From Pseudomonadota bacterium (lineage in GTDB: Bacteria > Pseudomonadota > Gammaproteobacteria > Pseudomonadales > Moraxellaceae), in NCBI GenBank assembly GCA_021833365.1, contig JAKBFV010000012.1:1-46890 (forward strand): a DNA stretch of 46,890 nt. Reading direction: 5' to 3'. Below the pieces are notes generated by a model. The model ran no database searches. It saw only the letters and a program-made list of their open reading frames with translations, and had not been told where the DNA came from. Each line of letters starts with the position of its first letter. Positions within the stretch are counted from its first letter, which is position 1. The position numbers were made by a program, and so were the translations under genes. Below, piece after piece: positions 8,598 to 18,080 of the stretch.

Positions 8598-10795
8598 TGC
8601 GCATCGTTTCGCGGGCTTGCTTGGGGCTGCTCCTGCTGTGCAGCATGCACACATGGGCGACGATGCCGATCACTGTGACCACCAGCGCCGACCAGGATGG
8701 CGAGGATCCGGCGCATTGCTCTTTGCGTGAGGCTGTCACGGCCAATGCCATCGGTATGGATTATGGCGGATGTGTCTATGGCGACACCGTCATCCTGAGC
8801 AATACGACCTATGTGCTGAGTCGCGGCGAGTTGCAGGTCAAGAGCGCCTTGACCATACAGGGCTATGACATCACCACCGATACTTCGGTGAGCAATAGCA
8901 AGACACAGGATCCTTTCACCGGCAGTGCACCGCTGCGCGCGGCACCGTCCACGGTCATCACCACCCTGGTCAATGGCCAACCGAGCAGCCGTATCGCCTA
9001 CGTCGCCAGCAATGCTTCGCTGTTTTTGCAGAATCTGGTTCTGCAGGGCGGGGTCGCCAAGGCAGAATCGGAGTCTGATGGCTCCATTCCCGCCGATGGT
9101 GGCCTGATCATGGCGCGCGGCAGTCTCAGTTTGACCAATATCGATGCCAGCGGTGGCTCGGCCCCCGGCAATGGCGGCGCCTTTGCCATCTATGGCGCTG
9201 GCAGCGGCTTCTCCATGAGCGGTGGTATCATCCACAACAACAGCAGTGCTGGCTGGGGCGGTGCCATCTATTTCGGCCCCCTGGCCATGCAGGGCAACAC
9301 TCTCATCTCTGCGCAGAGCTGTGCCACCAATGGCACTTTCGACGCGCACGCCATCTCCATCAGCGACACCAGCTTCTATCGGAACGATGCCGTCATCGGC
9401 GCCTCCGGCATGTCTTTGTGTGGTGTCGCCACCGTCAATCTCAGTGACGATACCTTCGAACAGAATGGCATCGGCGCCTCGGGTTCGCCAGGGACGGGGG
9501 CAGCGCTGGACATGATCGTGACGTCGCAGGCGTCGACCCTGACGCTGCAGAATGTCACCATCACCGACAATGACATCGGCCTGCAGCTGCTCAGCCCAAT
9601 CGGCACGGTCACGGTCAGCAACAGCATCCTCTTCTGGAACAATGAAGACTGCGACTACAGTGACTTCAGCAGTTCTCCGCCGATGGCACCGACGGGATCA
9701 CGCTACAATATCTTCGGCGCCTCTTGCGCCGCAACGAGTACACGACCGGCCTGGTTCGACCAGAATCCACAATCGGCGGCGACGGCGGCAGCGAGCAATA
9801 CGGTGACCGCCGGCGAGGTCGCTGGCGGCGCCATCAGCAGTGGCCAGCTGACCTGGGTGAGCGCCCCCATCGACACCCTGTTTCCGATGATGCTGCCGAC
9901 CGCCAATGCCACCCTCCTGCTCAGCCAGGGTAGCAATGTCTCAGGCGGCTGCGCGGCGGCGGATGAGCGCGGTGTGCCGCGCCGGCCGGGCAATGGCAAA
10001 GCCTGCGACATCGGCGCCGGTGAGCGTAAAATGCTCTTCGCCGCCAATGATACGGGCTCCAACCTCGCCACCAAGCCTGGCCCTGGCGATGGGCGTCAGG
10101 TGCAGGTCGACATTCTCAGCAATGACGAAGCCCCCGAGGAAGCCGATTTGAGTTCCTTGCAGGCCTGGGGGGTGACGCAGGTACAAGGATGTAGCTATGA
10201 CAGCAGTTCGCACATGCTCACCTTCGATGGCGCCACGCTCGGCGATTTTGGCAACACGACGAAGAGCGTCACCTGCCATTACTCCCTATGCGGCAACAGC
10301 AGTTGCTCGGTGATTTCGGCACCGGCGACGGTCAATATCTCGGTCAGCAACCAGGTGCCTCTAGCGGTCGATGACTATCTCTATTTCAATGGTGCTGAAC
10401 CGGCGACGATGAATGTCCTGGCCAACGACTACGACCAGGATGGCGGCAATAACCGTTGGAATGCCCTCGACCCGAATACGGTGACGGTGGTCGGCTTTCC
10501 GGTGACCGGCACACTCTATTGCGGCACCGTCGTCATGGCCAGCAATGGCCAGACCATCTGTCCGGGTGGTCTGATCACCTATCAGGCGACGGATAACTAC
10601 GCAAAGTTTCAGGATCAGTTCACCTATACCGTCGCCGATGTCGATGGCGCTGTCTCCAATAAGGCGACGGTACACGTCAATCCTGTCGATCAGAATACGC
10701 CGGGGCAAGGTGGCGGCGCCGTCGATGCAGGCCTGCTGGCTGGCCTTGCTGCCCTGATTTACGGACGTCGGCGTTTCCAGGCAAGAGCAGGGTAG
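8597..10795 (+). CDS. Exported CSLREA-domain protein with GlyGly-CTERM-like tail (rhombotarget A-like)
   Basis: 732 aa from ATG 8597, which overlaps the stop of the preceding gene (TGATG) and follows AGGGAGGA. The signal peptide is MRIVSRACLGLLLLCSMHTWA. HCSLREAVTANA (about 37-48) is the CSLREA N-terminal motif of cell-surface beta-helix proteins, and the centre shows beta-helix-like repeats (LSLTNIDASGGS, LTLQNVTITDND). Near the C-terminus VDDYLYFNGAEPATMNVLANDYDQDG and FTYTVADVDG mark an Ig/cadherin-like repeat. The tail GQGGG, a hydrophobic helix and GRRRF has the GlyGly-CTERM layout recognised by rhombosortase in Acinetobacter and Vibrio. It forms a two-gene operon with its paralogue. Anchoring is inference; no rhombosortase gene is in the window. 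Confidence 0.83.
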   Translation: MRIVSRACLGLLLLCSMHTWATMPITVTTSADQDGEDPAHCSLREAVTANAIGMDYGGCVYGDTVILSNTTYVLSRGELQVKSALTIQGYDITTDTSVSNSKTQDPFTGSAPLRAAPSTVITTLVNGQPSSRIAYVASNASLFLQNLVLQGGVAKAESESDGSIPADGGLIMARGSLSLTNIDASGGSAPGNGGAFAIYGAGSGFSMSGGIIHNNSSAGWGGAIYFGPLAMQGNTLISAQSCATNGTFDAHAISISDTSFYRNDAVIGASGMSLCGVATVNLSDDTFEQNGIGASGSPGTGAALDMIVTSQASTLTLQNVTITDNDIGLQLLSPIGTVTVSNSILFWNNEDCDYSDFSSSPPMAPTGSRYNIFGASCAATSTRPAWFDQNPQSAATAAASNTVTAGEVAGGAISSGQLTWVSAPIDTLFPMMLPTANATLLLSQGSNVSGGCAAADERGVPRRPGNGKACDIGAGERKMLFAANDTGSNLATKPGPGDGRQVQVDILSNDEAPEEADLSSLQAWGVTQVQGCSYDSSSHMLTFDGATLGDFGNTTKSVTCHYSLCGNSSCSVISAPATVNISVSNQVPLAVDDYLYFNGAEPATMNVLANDYDQDGGNNRWNALDPNTVTVVGFPVTGTLYCGTVVMASNGQTICPGGLITYQATDNYAKFQDQFTYTVADVDGAVSNKATVHVNPVDQNTPGQGGGAVDAGLLAGLAALIYGRRRFQARAG

Positions 10796-10800
10796 TCCCA

Positions 10801-10833
10801 CCATCTGCAACGCCGCGGGGTGCTTGCAGATGG
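10801..10833 (+). terminator. Hairpin after the surface-protein operon
   Basis: A perfect 10-bp inverted repeat, CCATCTGCAA (10801-10810) and TTGCAGATGG (10824-10833), with a 13-base loop, begins 5 bp after the stop. There is no T-run after it, so it may be a factor-dependent terminator or an mRNA-stabilising structure. Confidence 0.4.
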
Positions 10834-10879
10834 CCCGCGGTGGGTGTATTTCCCCCTGCCGCATGAGCGGCTTTTGCGC

Positions 10880-10885
10880 TACAAT
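10880..10885 (+). promoter_or_regulatory. -10 box of the tRNA-Leu promoter
   Basis: TACAAT lies 11 bp before the tRNA-Leu 5' end, in the context GCTACAAT that recurs before tRNA-Arg(CCU) at 46494-46500. No convincing -35 was found at 16-18 bp. Confidence 0.45.
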
Positions 10886-10896
10886 GGCCGGCGTTT

Positions 10897-10981
10897 GCGG
10901 GTATGGCGAAATTGGTAGACGCACAAGATTTAGGTTCTTGCGAAGAAATTCGTGTCAGTTCGAATCTGACTACCCGCACCA
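10897..10981 (+). tRNA. tRNA-Leu (anticodon UAG)
   Basis: 85-nt class II tRNA. Acceptor arm GCGGGTA pairs with TACCCGC (10971-10977), followed by discriminator A and an encoded CCA. The anticodon stem CAAGA/TCTTG encloses loop TTTAGGT, giving TAG, which reads CUN codons. The long variable arm and T-loop TTCGAAT are present. Confidence 0.96.
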
Positions 10982-11076
10982 TCATGCATAGCCCTGTTGC
11001 CGCCAGGCGAGGTATCGTGACATCGACTGGATCCCAAGGCCGGCAACAGCCCTGTCGTAATGCGCGAGGTGAGAGG

Positions 11077-11337
11077 ATGTCGACCGCGAATGCTGATTCG
11101 GACATGGGGCGTTTGCGCTGGCGTTGTCGGCGTGGCCTCAAGGAACTCGACGTCCTGCTGCTGCCTTTTCTTGAAACCGCCTATGCTGGACTGTCGCCGG
11201 CTTTGCAGAACGATTTTGCTGCCTTGATCGCTGAGGAAGACGTCGATCTGCTCGACTGGCTGGTCAATGGTCTGCCGGCGCCCGTTACTTATGCGGCGAT
11301 CCTCGGCCATCTTTTGCCGCGACCGGCGTGCGTTTGA
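11077..11337 (+). CDS. sdhE: SdhE, FAD assembly factor for succinate dehydrogenase
   Basis: 86-aa cytosolic protein of the SdhE/YgfY (DUF339) family, which promotes covalent flavinylation of SdhA and FrdA. The signature RGxxE is RGLKE at 19-23, preceded by RWRC and followed by the typical LLPFLE and the D-x-DLLDWL block. E. coli SdhE is 88 aa. ATG 11077 follows GAGGTGAGAGG. An upstream open frame runs into tRNA-Leu and is not coding. Its end overlaps the next gene by 10 bp, suggesting coupled translation with miaE; no sdh genes are nearby. Confidence 0.9.
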   Translation: MSTANADSDMGRLRWRCRRGLKELDVLLLPFLETAYAGLSPALQNDFAALIAEEDVDLLDWLVNGLPAPVTYAAILGHLLPRPACV

Positions 11338-11963
11338 TAGGGGCGGAGGGGGGGGATGCAGCCCCATGGGGCGACTTTCTCGCCTGCCCGACACCACAAG
11401 CCTGGGTCGAGCAGGCGCTTGTCCATCTCGATGTTCTACTCCTCGATCATCGCCACAATGAGTTCAAGGCGGCGGCCAGCGCCATGGCGCTGATGGCGCG
11501 CTACCCACTACGTGCGTCGATGGCACAGTCCATGTCGCGTCTGGCACGGGAAGAACTGGTACACCACCAGCAAGTGTCGAAACTGATCGCTGCGCGCGGC
11601 ATCCCTTTGCGCGTGTTGTCGGCAGGACGTTATGCTGGCGCCTTGCATCGCCAGATACGCCGCGAGGAGCCCGGCCGTTTGATCGACACTCTGGTGGTGG
11701 CAGCCTTCATTGAATTGCGTTCCTGCGAACGCTTTGCGGCGCTTTTACCGGTACTGGATGCCGAACTCGCGCAATTTTACGGTAGTCTGCTCGCTTCCGA
11801 ACGTCGCCACCACCAGATCTATCTCAAACTCGCCGCCGACGAGATCGATACTGACGAACTGCAGGCGGTGGTGGCGCGTTTTCGGGAGCTGGAAGGGGAT
11901 TTGATCAACAGCGCTGACCCCCTGTTCAGATTCCACTCGGGCGTGCCACCACATTCGCGTTGA
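11328..11963 (+). CDS. miaE: tRNA-(ms2io6A37) hydroxylase MiaE
   Basis: Non-heme di-iron monooxygenase that hydroxylates the isopentenyl group of ms2i6A37 in tRNAs reading UNN codons. 211 aa, the size usual in Pseudomonas (Salmonella MiaE is longer). The ferritin-like four-helix ligand set is visible: E45 (NEFKAA), E76 and H79 (EELVH), E129 (AFIELRSCERF), E158 and H161 (SERRH). The start is uncertain: GTG 11328 overlaps the sdhE end, and TTG 11334 (TTGA overlap) is an alternative two codons later. The 3' end overlaps lpxH on the other strand. O2-dependent, so active only in aerobic growth. Confidence 0.92.
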   Translation: MRLIGAEGGDAAPWGDFLACPTPQAWVEQALVHLDVLLLDHRHNEFKAAASAMALMARYPLRASMAQSMSRLAREELVHHQQVSKLIAARGIPLRVLSAGRYAGALHRQIRREEPGRLIDTLVVAAFIELRSCERFAALLPVLDAELAQFYGSLLASERRHHQIYLKLAADEIDTDELQAVVARFRELEGDLINSADPLFRFHSGVPPHSR

Positions 11964-12699
11964 AGTTTTCACCCTCCCAGAACAAGCTGGCGATACCCTG
12001 GGCATCGGCACTCAGCACTTGCGCCTGCCCCTTTTCATTCCAGTCGCCGCAGACATAGCGCCAGGATGAGGTATCGCCGTCTGCCAGACGATGACAGGCG
12101 GGGCGATGGGTATGGCCATGGATGAGGCGGGTCACCTCATGCCGCTGCAGGGCGGCGCGCACCGCATCAGCGTTCACGTCCATGATGTTGGCAGCCTGGT
12201 TGGCCTGCGCCTGCCGGCTCTGTGCGCGTAGGGCGCGCGCCAGCTCATGCCGTTGTGCCAGCGGCTGCGCCAGCACCGCCGTCTGCCAGGCCGGTTGCCG
12301 CACCTGGCGACGAAAGTTCTGATAGGCGACATCATCCGTGCACAGGCTATCGCCGTGCATGAGCAGGGCAGTCTGACCATCCGGCAAGGTGACGACAGTT
12401 TCTTCAGCGAGAAGCTGGGCGGCACAGCGTGTCGCCCAGGCAGCACCGAGAAGAAAGTCACGATTACCCTGCAGCAGTAGCAAGGCCCTGCCGCTCGCCG
12501 TCCAGGCGCACAAGGCCTGCTCCAGCGGCTGCAGCCAGGGGCTGTCATCATCATCGCCGACCCAGGACTCGAAAAAATCACCGAGGATGAACAGGTGCGA
12601 GAAGCGTGGCGACGCCCGCGTCAGCAGGCGCAGAAAAGACGCTGTCACCGCATTCGTCTCGGGACCTAGGTGTAGGTCGGAGATGAAGAGCCAGCTCAC
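11926..12699 (-). CDS. lpxH: UDP-2,3-diacylglucosamine diphosphatase
   Basis: Fourth step of lipid A synthesis: Mn-dependent hydrolysis of UDP-2,3-diacylglucosamine to lipid X and UMP at the inner membrane. 257 aa. Calcineurin-like metal motifs are all present: SDLHLG (D8, H10), GDFFE (D41), GNRD, HGDSL and GHTHRP. The start is GTG 12699, forming a GTGA overlap with the ppiB stop, so the pair is translationally coupled as in Pseudomonas. Its presence implies a normal lipid A pathway. Confidence 0.94.
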   Translation of the reverse strand: MSWLFISDLHLGPETNAVTASFLRLLTRASPRFSHLFILGDFFESWVGDDDDSPWLQPLEQALCAWTASGRALLLLQGNRDFLLGAAWATRCAAQLLAEETVVTLPDGQTALLMHGDSLCTDDVAYQNFRRQVRQPAWQTAVLAQPLAQRHELARALRAQSRQAQANQAANIMDVNADAVRAALQRHEVTRLIHGHTHRPACHRLADGDTSSWRYVCGDWNEKGQAQVLSADAQGIASLFWEGENFNANVVARPSGI

Positions 12700-13208
12700 T
12701 CGCCCGTGCCTTCTTCGAGGAGGCTAGCGCGCTCGATGAGCACCGCCTGCACCGGCACATCCTGATGCATGCCGTGGCGTCCGGTCTTGACCGCACGGAT
12801 GGCGTCGAGCACGTCCATGCCTTCGACGACTTGGCCAAACACGGCATAACCCCAACCTTGTACGGTCGGACTGGTGTGATTGAGGAAATCATTGTCCTTG
12901 ACGTTGATGAAGAACTGCGCCGAGGCCGAGTGCGGGTCCTGGGTGCGCGCCATGGCGATGCTGCCCTTGACGTTTTTCAGGCCATTGTTGGCTTCGTTTT
13001 TGATCGGTGCACGCGTCGCCTTTTGTTGCATCTCGACGTCGAAACCGCCGCCTTGGATCATGAAATTATCGATGACACGGTGGAAGATGCTGCCGTCATA
13101 CTGGCCCGAGCGCACATAGGCGACAAAGTTTTCACAGGTGGCTGGGGCTCGTTCGGTATCGAGCTGCAGAACGATGCGGCCATGGTTGGTGTCGAGTGCG
13201 ACTTTCAT
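12696..13208 (-). CDS. ppiB: Cytoplasmic peptidyl-prolyl cis-trans isomerase B (cyclophilin)
   Basis: 170-aa cyclophilin without signal peptide, catalysing prolyl isomerisation in the cytoplasm. [15 protein letters not shown] carries the catalytic Arg and the Phe/Met active-site residues; [16 protein letters not shown] and [15 protein letters not shown] are the other family blocks. The frame is open to 13406 on the minus strand, but ATG 13208 ([13 protein letters not shown]) is the family start. Cotranscribed with lpxH and divergent from glnS across a 122-bp spacer. Confidence 0.95.
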   Translation of the reverse strand: MKVALDTNHGRIVLQLDTERAPATCENFVAYVRSGQYDGSIFHRVIDNFMIQGGGFDVEMQQKATRAPIKNEANNGLKNVKGSIAMARTQDPHSASAQFFINVKDNDFLNHTSPTVQGWGYAVFGQVVEGMDVLDAIRAVKTGRHGMHQDVPVQAVLIERASLLEEGTGE

Positions 13209-13275
13209 GAAGGTCTCCGAAATGTGGAAGCTCCGCACAAGGGCGGGTACACTAGGCCCTCTTGGGCTGGCCCCT

Positions 13276-13304
13276 ATTCTAAAGCAGGGCGGTCGGCCTG
13301 TCAT
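13276..13304 (-). promoter_or_regulatory. Probable sigma-70 promoter for ppiB-lpxH
   Basis: On the minus strand ATGACA (13304-13299; 5 of 6 consensus bases) and TAGAAT (13281-13276; 5 of 6) are spaced by 17 bp, about 67 bp upstream of ppiB. Confidence 0.5.
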
Positions 13305-13330
13305 GGCGCGTAGGGTGAGCAGGACTAGGT

Positions 13331-14986
13331 ATGGACAGTGACAAGGCGAAAGATTTTTTGCGACAGATCGTGGCCGATGATCTGGCGGCGGGCAAGATGC
13401 CGGCACCGGTGACGCGTTTTCCGCCCGAACCGAACGGCTATCTGCATATAGGTCACGCCAAATCGATCTGTCTCAACTTCGGTATCGCCGAAGATTTTTC
13501 CGGCGCATGTCACATGCGCTTTGACGACACCAACCCGCACGCCGAGGATCAGGAGTATGTCGATTCCATCCTCGCCGACGTGCGCTGGCTGGGTTTTCAG
13601 TGGCAAGGTCCGGTGCGCTATGCTTCCGACTATTTTGATCATCTCTATGCTGCGGCTGAGCGCTTGATCGAGCTGGATCTGGCTTACGTCTGCGATCTCG
13701 ACGCCGAGACCATGCGCGCCTATCGCGGTACCTTGACCGAGGCCGGACGCGCAAGTCCCGGACGCCAGCGCAGTCGCGCCGACAATCTTGACCTGTTCCG
13801 GCGCATGCGCGCTGGCGAGTTCGCTGACGGTGCTTATACCTTGCGCGCGCGCATCGATATGGCGGCAGCGAATATCAATCTGCGCGACCCTGTCCTCTAT
13901 CGCATCCGCCATGTCGCCCATCATCAGACCGGCGAGCGTTGGTGCATCTATCCGAGCTATGATTTCACCCATCCGCTGTCCGACGCCATCGAAGGGATCA
14001 CGCACTCCCTATGCACCCTCGAGTTCGAGGATCATCGGCCGCTCTACGACTGGCTGCTGGCGGCGCTCAGCACCGAAAGACCACCGCGCCAATACGAGTT
14101 CGCCCGCCTCAACTTGACCTATACCCTGACCAGTAAACGCAAACTGCGGCATCTCGTCGAGGGTGGTTTTGTCGCCGGCTGGGATGATCCGCGCATGCCG
14201 ACGCTCGCCGGCATTCGTCGCCGTGGCATTCCGGCAGCGGCCCTGCGCCAGTTTTGTCAGCGTATCGGCGTCACCCGTGCCGACAGCCTGGTCGATGTCT
14301 CGATGCTCGATTTTTGTGTGCGCGAGCACCTCGAGCAGAGCGCGCCGCGCACGATGGCGGTGTTACGCCCGCTGCGTGTTCGCATCCACAACCTGGCGGC
14401 GGCGATCGATATCGAGGCGCCTTTGCATCCCCAGCATCCCGAGTGGGGGCAGCGCCATCTGCGCCTGTCGGCTGATCTTTGGATCGATCGTGACGATTTC
14501 AGCGCCCAGCCCCCGAAAGGCTGGAAACGACTGGTCCCAGGTGGTGAAGTACGCCTGCGCCACGCCTTCATTCTGCGCTGTGATCAGGTCGATTATGATG
14601 ATCAGGGCCAGCCCATTCTCATGCATGCCAGCGTCGATCTGGCAACGCTCGGTGCCCATCCCGAGGGGCGCAAGGTCAAGGGTGTCATCCATTGGGTGGA
14701 CGCCGCTACGGCGCGCCCAGCGCGTGTGCGCCTCTATGACCGCCTGTTTCGCAGTGCTGCACCGGAGGCGGGGGGGGAGGACTTCACCCAGCATCTCAAC
14801 CCTCATTCCCTGCAGGAAGTGGAGGCGATGGTCGAGCCTTATCTGCTGCAGCTGCAAAGCGAGCAGGCCGTGCAGTTCGAGCGTGAAGGCTATTTCGTCG
14901 CCGATCGCCACCTGTGGCAAGCTGATGCGCCGGTCTTCAATCGCATCATCGCCTTACGCGATTCCTGGGGCAAGGAGGGCGAGTGA
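13331..14986 (+). CDS. glnS: Glutaminyl-tRNA synthetase
   Basis: Class I aminoacyl-tRNA synthetase charging tRNA-Gln. 551 aa (E. coli 554). HIGH motif [12 protein letters not shown] at about 34-45, with HIGH at 39-42; the KMSKS-equivalent is TSKRKL near 267-272, where GlnRS usually has MSKRKL. The beta-barrel anticodon-binding domains fill the C-terminal half (for example [12 protein letters not shown]). ATG 13331 has an AGGA-type site upstream. The stop shares a base with the cysS ATG (TGATG), so the two synthetases are coupled. Presence of GlnRS is itself a gamma/betaproteobacterial marker. Confidence 0.97.
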   Translation: MDSDKAKDFLRQIVADDLAAGKMPAPVTRFPPEPNGYLHIGHAKSICLNFGIAEDFSGACHMRFDDTNPHAEDQEYVDSILADVRWLGFQWQGPVRYASDYFDHLYAAAERLIELDLAYVCDLDAETMRAYRGTLTEAGRASPGRQRSRADNLDLFRRMRAGEFADGAYTLRARIDMAAANINLRDPVLYRIRHVAHHQTGERWCIYPSYDFTHPLSDAIEGITHSLCTLEFEDHRPLYDWLLAALSTERPPRQYEFARLNLTYTLTSKRKLRHLVEGGFVAGWDDPRMPTLAGIRRRGIPAAALRQFCQRIGVTRADSLVDVSMLDFCVREHLEQSAPRTMAVLRPLRVRIHNLAAAIDIEAPLHPQHPEWGQRHLRLSADLWIDRDDFSAQPPKGWKRLVPGGEVRLRHAFILRCDQVDYDDQGQPILMHASVDLATLGAHPEGRKVKGVIHWVDAATARPARVRLYDRLFRSAAPEAGGEDFTQHLNPHSLQEVEAMVEPYLLQLQSEQAVQFEREGYFVADRHLWQADAPVFNRIIALRDSWGKEGE

Positions 14987-16374
14987 TGCAGATCTATAAT
15001 ACCGCGGCGCGCAGCAAACAGCCCCTGAGACCCCTGCAACCGCCACGGGTGACGATGTACGTCTGCGGCATGACGGTCTATGACTACTGCCATGTCGGCC
15101 ATGCGCGCGTCCTCGTCGTCTTCGATATGGTGGCACGACATCTGCGCGCGCGCGGCTATGAGGTGCATTATGTGCGCAATATCACTGACATCGACGACAA
15201 GATCCTGCGCCGTGCGCAGGAGCAGGGCGAGGACTGGCGCGCACTGACCGAACGCTTCATTGCAGCCATGCATGAGGATGCCGCCGCCTTGCGCGTGTTG
15301 CCGCCTGATGCCGAACCGCGTGCCACGGACTACATCGCGCCGATCATCGATCTTGGTCGTCGCCTCGAAGTGGCCGAGCACGCTTATGCGCCCGGTAATG
15401 GCGATCTCTACTACGCCGTACGCAGCTTTCCGACCTATGGCCGTCTTGCCGGCAAGAGCCTCGATGATCTGCGCGCCGGTGCGCGCGTCGAGATCGATGG
15501 AGCCAAGCGCGATCCTCTCGACTTCGTGCTCTGGAAAGCTGCCAAACCCCAGGAACCGAGCTGGCCATCACCCTGGGGTGCCGGTCGCCCGGGTTGGCAC
15601 ATCGAGTGCTCGGCGATGAGCATGACTTGTCTTGGTGAGCAGATCGACCTGCATGGCGGCGGCGGTGATCTGGCTTTTCCTCATCATGAAAACGAGATCG
15701 CGCAGTCAGAAGGGGCGACCGGCAAGACTTTCGCTCAGACCTGGATGCACGTCGGCTTCGTGCAGGTCAATGAAGAGAAAATGTCGAAGTCTCTGGGCAA
15801 TTTCTTCACCATCCGTGCCGTTCTCGAACGCTATCAGCCGGAGGTGCTGCGCTATTTCATCCTCGCCAGCCACTATCGCAGCCCCCTTAGTTACAGCGAT
15901 GAGAACCTCGAACTGGCACGTCAGGCTCTGGAACGCTTTTATCTGGCCCTGCAGACGCTGACGCCGACCCCTGGGGTAGTGATAAGCGATGCACGGCAGC
16001 GCTTCGATGCCGCCATGGACGATGATTTCAATACGCCGCAGGCGCTGTCGGTCTTGTTCGAACTGGTGCGTGATATCCACCGTCTGCAGCAAATCGGGGA
16101 TGAAGCGCAGGCGCGGTCCTGTGCCTTGGAGCTCAAGCAGCTGGGCGGGCGATTGGGCTTGCTGCAGGAGGATCCGGCGCTCTATCTGCGCTCAGGAGGG
16201 CGTGTCGCGGCGCAGGAGATCAGTGACGCCGAGATCGAAGCCCTCATCGCCGAACGCATCAGCGCCAAGCAGGCGCGCGATTTCGCGCGCGCCGATGCCC
16301 TGCGTCAGCAGCTCCTCGATCTGTCCATACAGCTTGAGGATGGTCGCGACGGCACGCGCTGGCGGCGCCTCTAA
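14986..16374 (+). CDS. cysS: Cysteinyl-tRNA synthetase
   Basis: Class I synthetase, 462 aa (E. coli 461). Zinc ligands that select cysteine are conserved as C27 (YVCGMTVYD), C208 (IECSAMS), H233 and E237 (FPHHENE). The HIGH-type motif is HVGH at 36-39 and KMSKS is at 265-269. ATG 14986 overlaps the glnS stop; a GTG one codon earlier is also possible. Its last 4 bp overlap folD, which runs in the opposite direction. Confidence 0.97.
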   Translation: MQIYNTAARSKQPLRPLQPPRVTMYVCGMTVYDYCHVGHARVLVVFDMVARHLRARGYEVHYVRNITDIDDKILRRAQEQGEDWRALTERFIAAMHEDAAALRVLPPDAEPRATDYIAPIIDLGRRLEVAEHAYAPGNGDLYYAVRSFPTYGRLAGKSLDDLRAGARVEIDGAKRDPLDFVLWKAAKPQEPSWPSPWGAGRPGWHIECSAMSMTCLGEQIDLHGGGGDLAFPHHENEIAQSEGATGKTFAQTWMHVGFVQVNEEKMSKSLGNFFTIRAVLERYQPEVLRYFILASHYRSPLSYSDENLELARQALERFYLALQTLTPTPGVVISDARQRFDAAMDDDFNTPQALSVLFELVRDIHRLQQIGDEAQARSCALELKQLGGRLGLLQEDPALYLRSGGRVAAQEISDAEIEALIAERISAKQARDFARADALRQQLLDLSIQLEDGRDGTRWRRL

Positions 16375-17213
16375 GCAAAAGCCGCTTCGGCGGCCATGAC
16401 CGTCTGCTGCATCAGGGTGGCGATGGTCATCGGACCGACCCCGCCGGGGACCGGTGTATAGGCGCGTACGCGTGTTTTCAGGGCGGCGAGTTCGACGTCA
16501 CCGACCCCTCCAGGATGATAGCCGGCATCGATGACAATGGCGTTATCCGGCACCCAGGCGGCGCGGATAAATTCAGGCTTGCCGACTGCGGCGACGATGA
16601 GGTCGGCACGCGCCAGATGCTCGGCGAGATGCTCGGTGCGCGAATGGCAGATGGTGACGGTGCAGTCCGCCTGCAACAGCATCATCGCCATCGGTCGTCC
16701 GAGAATGGCGCTGCGCCCGACGACGACGGCGTGGCGCCCGCGCAGGGGCAGGTCATAGGCGCGCAGCAGATGCATGATGCCCTGCGGCGTCGCCGAGCCA
16801 TAGGCGGGCAAGCCCATGCTCATGCGGCCGAAACCGAGACAGCCGACGCCATCGACGTCCTTGCTGGCGGCGATGGCGTCAAAACAGGCGCGTTCATCGA
16901 TCTGCGCTGGGACCGGATGCTGCAAAAGTATGCCCTGAACGTCGGGATTGTCGTTGAGCTGCTCGATCTGCAGCAGTAACTCGGCTGTGCTCGTGCTCGC
17001 CGCCAGGGTGATGGGGAGGGAGGCCATGCCGACGCGCCGGCAGGCTTCGCCTTTCATGCGCACATAGGTCGCCGAAGCCGGATCATCACCGACCAGCAGA
17101 GTCGCCAGGATCGGGGTGCGGCCAGTGCGCTCCCGCAACGCTGTCACCCGCGCCGCCAGTTCCTGTTCCAGGGCCAGGCTGCAGGCCTTGCCATCGAGGA
17201 GTTGTGTCGTCAT
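16371..17213 (-). CDS. folD: Methylenetetrahydrofolate dehydrogenase/cyclohydrolase
   Basis: Bifunctional enzyme interconverting 5,10-methylene-THF and 10-formyl-THF with NADP(H), supplying formyl groups to PurN among others. 280 aa from ATG 17213, which has GGGGGAT just upstream and gives the usual [12 protein letters not shown]; an in-frame ATG at 17225 is an alternative. The catalytic Tyr/Lys pair is in [17 protein letters not shown]-site motifs [17 protein letters not shown] and [12 protein letters not shown]-like [16 protein letters not shown] are present. cysS and folD are convergent, as they are close together in P. aeruginosa. Confidence 0.96.
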   Translation of the reverse strand: MTTQLLDGKACSLALEQELAARVTALRERTGRTPILATLLVGDDPASATYVRMKGEACRRVGMASLPITLAASTSTAELLLQIEQLNDNPDVQGILLQHPVPAQIDERACFDAIAASKDVDGVGCLGFGRMSMGLPAYGSATPQGIMHLLRAYDLPLRGRHAVVVGRSAILGRPMAMMLLQADCTVTICHSRTEHLAEHLARADLIVAAVGKPEFIRAAWVPDNAIVIDAGYHPGGVGDVELAALKTRVRAYTPVPGGVGPMTIATLMQQTVMAAEAAFA

Positions 17214-17316
17214 GCCATCCCCCATCCATTACTCATGCGTTTTGACGCTGAAAACGTCTATTTTCGCATATTTTCAGAGAACTGCTGCGTCAGACGAAAA
17301 AAATCCAAGAGGATCA

Positions 17317-17345
17317 TTGACCGGTCATGGCGATATCAGTATCAT
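17317..17345 (+). promoter_or_regulatory. Sigma-70 promoter of the tRNA cluster
   Basis: TTGACC (17317-17322) and TATCAT (17340-17345) are spaced by exactly 17 bp, 44 bp before tRNA-Pro. A GC-rich discriminator (GCGCCCCGC) follows the -10, as is typical for stable-RNA promoters under stringent control. The long leader suggests that the four tRNAs are one transcript. Confidence 0.65.
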
Positions 17346-17388
17346 GCGCCCCGCACTGGGATGGACCAGCGCCGTCGTCAAGCGGCAG

Positions 17389-17465
17389 CGGGGTATAGCG
17401 CAGTCCGGTAGCGCGTCTGCTTTGGGAGCAGAATGTCGGGGGTTCAAATCCCTCTACCCCGACCA
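17389..17465 (+). tRNA. tRNA-Pro (anticodon UGG)
   Basis: 77 nt. Acceptor CGGGGTA pairs with TACCCCG (17455-17461), then A and an encoded CCA. Anticodon stem TCTGC/GCAGA, loop TTTGGGA, anticodon TGG. The T-loop TTCAAAT is standard. Confidence 0.96.
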
Positions 17466-17500
17466 ATACGGATGCGCGCTTCAGGTATGAATCGAGATCT

Positions 17501-17577
17501 GCGCTCGTAGCTCAGTTGGATAGAGCATCGGCCTTCTAAGCCGAGGGTCGCAGGTTCGAATCCTGCCGGGCGCGCCA
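17501..17577 (+). tRNA. tRNA-Arg (anticodon UCU)
   Basis: 77 nt. Acceptor GCGCTCG pairs with CGGGCGC (one G-U pair), discriminator G, encoded CCA. Anticodon stem TCGGC/GCCGA with loop CTTCTAA gives TCT, reading AGA/AGG. It lies 35 bp after tRNA-Pro. Confidence 0.96.
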
Positions 17578-17605
17578 AGCTGGTCATGGCAGTGTCTGTG
17601 GTGAT

Positions 17606-17682
17606 GGTGGTCGTAGCTCAGTTGGTAGAGTCCCGGATTGTGATTCCGGCCGTCGTGGGTTCGAGTCCCATCGACCACCCCA
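17606..17682 (+). tRNA. tRNA-His (anticodon GUG)
   Basis: GTGGTCG pairs with CGACCAC; the discriminator is C and a G precedes position 1 (17606), giving the G-1:C73 pair diagnostic of tRNA-His. Anticodon stem CCGGA/TCCGG, loop TTGTGAT, anticodon GTG; CCA is encoded. Confidence 0.96.
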
Positions 17683-17821
17683 GTTTTTGCGATCATCGCG
17701 GAGACTCGGGCAGTAGAAGTATCAGGGCAGCATCAAAACATCAGGACGATGTTGTCTCAGGATGAGGCGTGTTGTGTGGTATCGGTGGTATCTAGTCTTT
17801 CCAGGCTTGGCCTGTTCGACT

Positions 17822-17897
17822 GGGTCGTTAGCTCAGCTGGTAGAGCAGTGGACTCTTAATCCATTGGTCGTAGGTTCGATCCCTACACGACCCACCA
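17822..17897 (+). tRNA. tRNA-Lys (anticodon CUU)
   Basis: 76 nt. Acceptor GGGTCGT pairs with ACGACCC, discriminator A, encoded CCA. Anticodon stem GTGGA/TCCAT (one G-U pair), loop CTCTTAA, anticodon CTT. It is the last tRNA of the cluster, 139 bp after tRNA-His; that gap shows no gene. The accessory toxin-antitoxin patch begins just downstream. Confidence 0.95.
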
Positions 17898-18044
17898 TTT
17901 AACGCTTTGTTTTCGTTGGACTTCAATCCATCAAGACACAATCGCTCCGGTAGAAATTTGCTGTTTTGGTACAATCAAATTATGTCGGGACGTAACCCCC
18001 TCGCCTAACTACCATCGCATACAGTTGCCGATTGTACTGAAAAC

Positions 18045-18065
18045 GTATATACCTTAGAAGTATAT
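18045..18065 (+). promoter_or_regulatory. Possible operator of the ParDE-like operon
   Basis: The palindrome GTATATAC (18045-18052) and a second half-type GTATAT (18060-18065) lie 16-36 bp upstream of the antitoxin start, where autoregulatory sites of such modules usually are. Based on position and symmetry only. Confidence 0.3.
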
Positions 18066-18080
18066 TTGATGGGGTGTGTC

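Noticed and set aside
10903-11076. N-terminal extension of SdhE starting within tRNA-Leu
   Set aside because: The open frame runs through the tRNA gene; the family start is ATG 11077 behind a ribosome binding site.
17870-18060. Attachment site of an integrative element at tRNA-Lys
   Set aside because: No integrase and no repeat of the tRNA 3' end could be found between 17898 and 20467.
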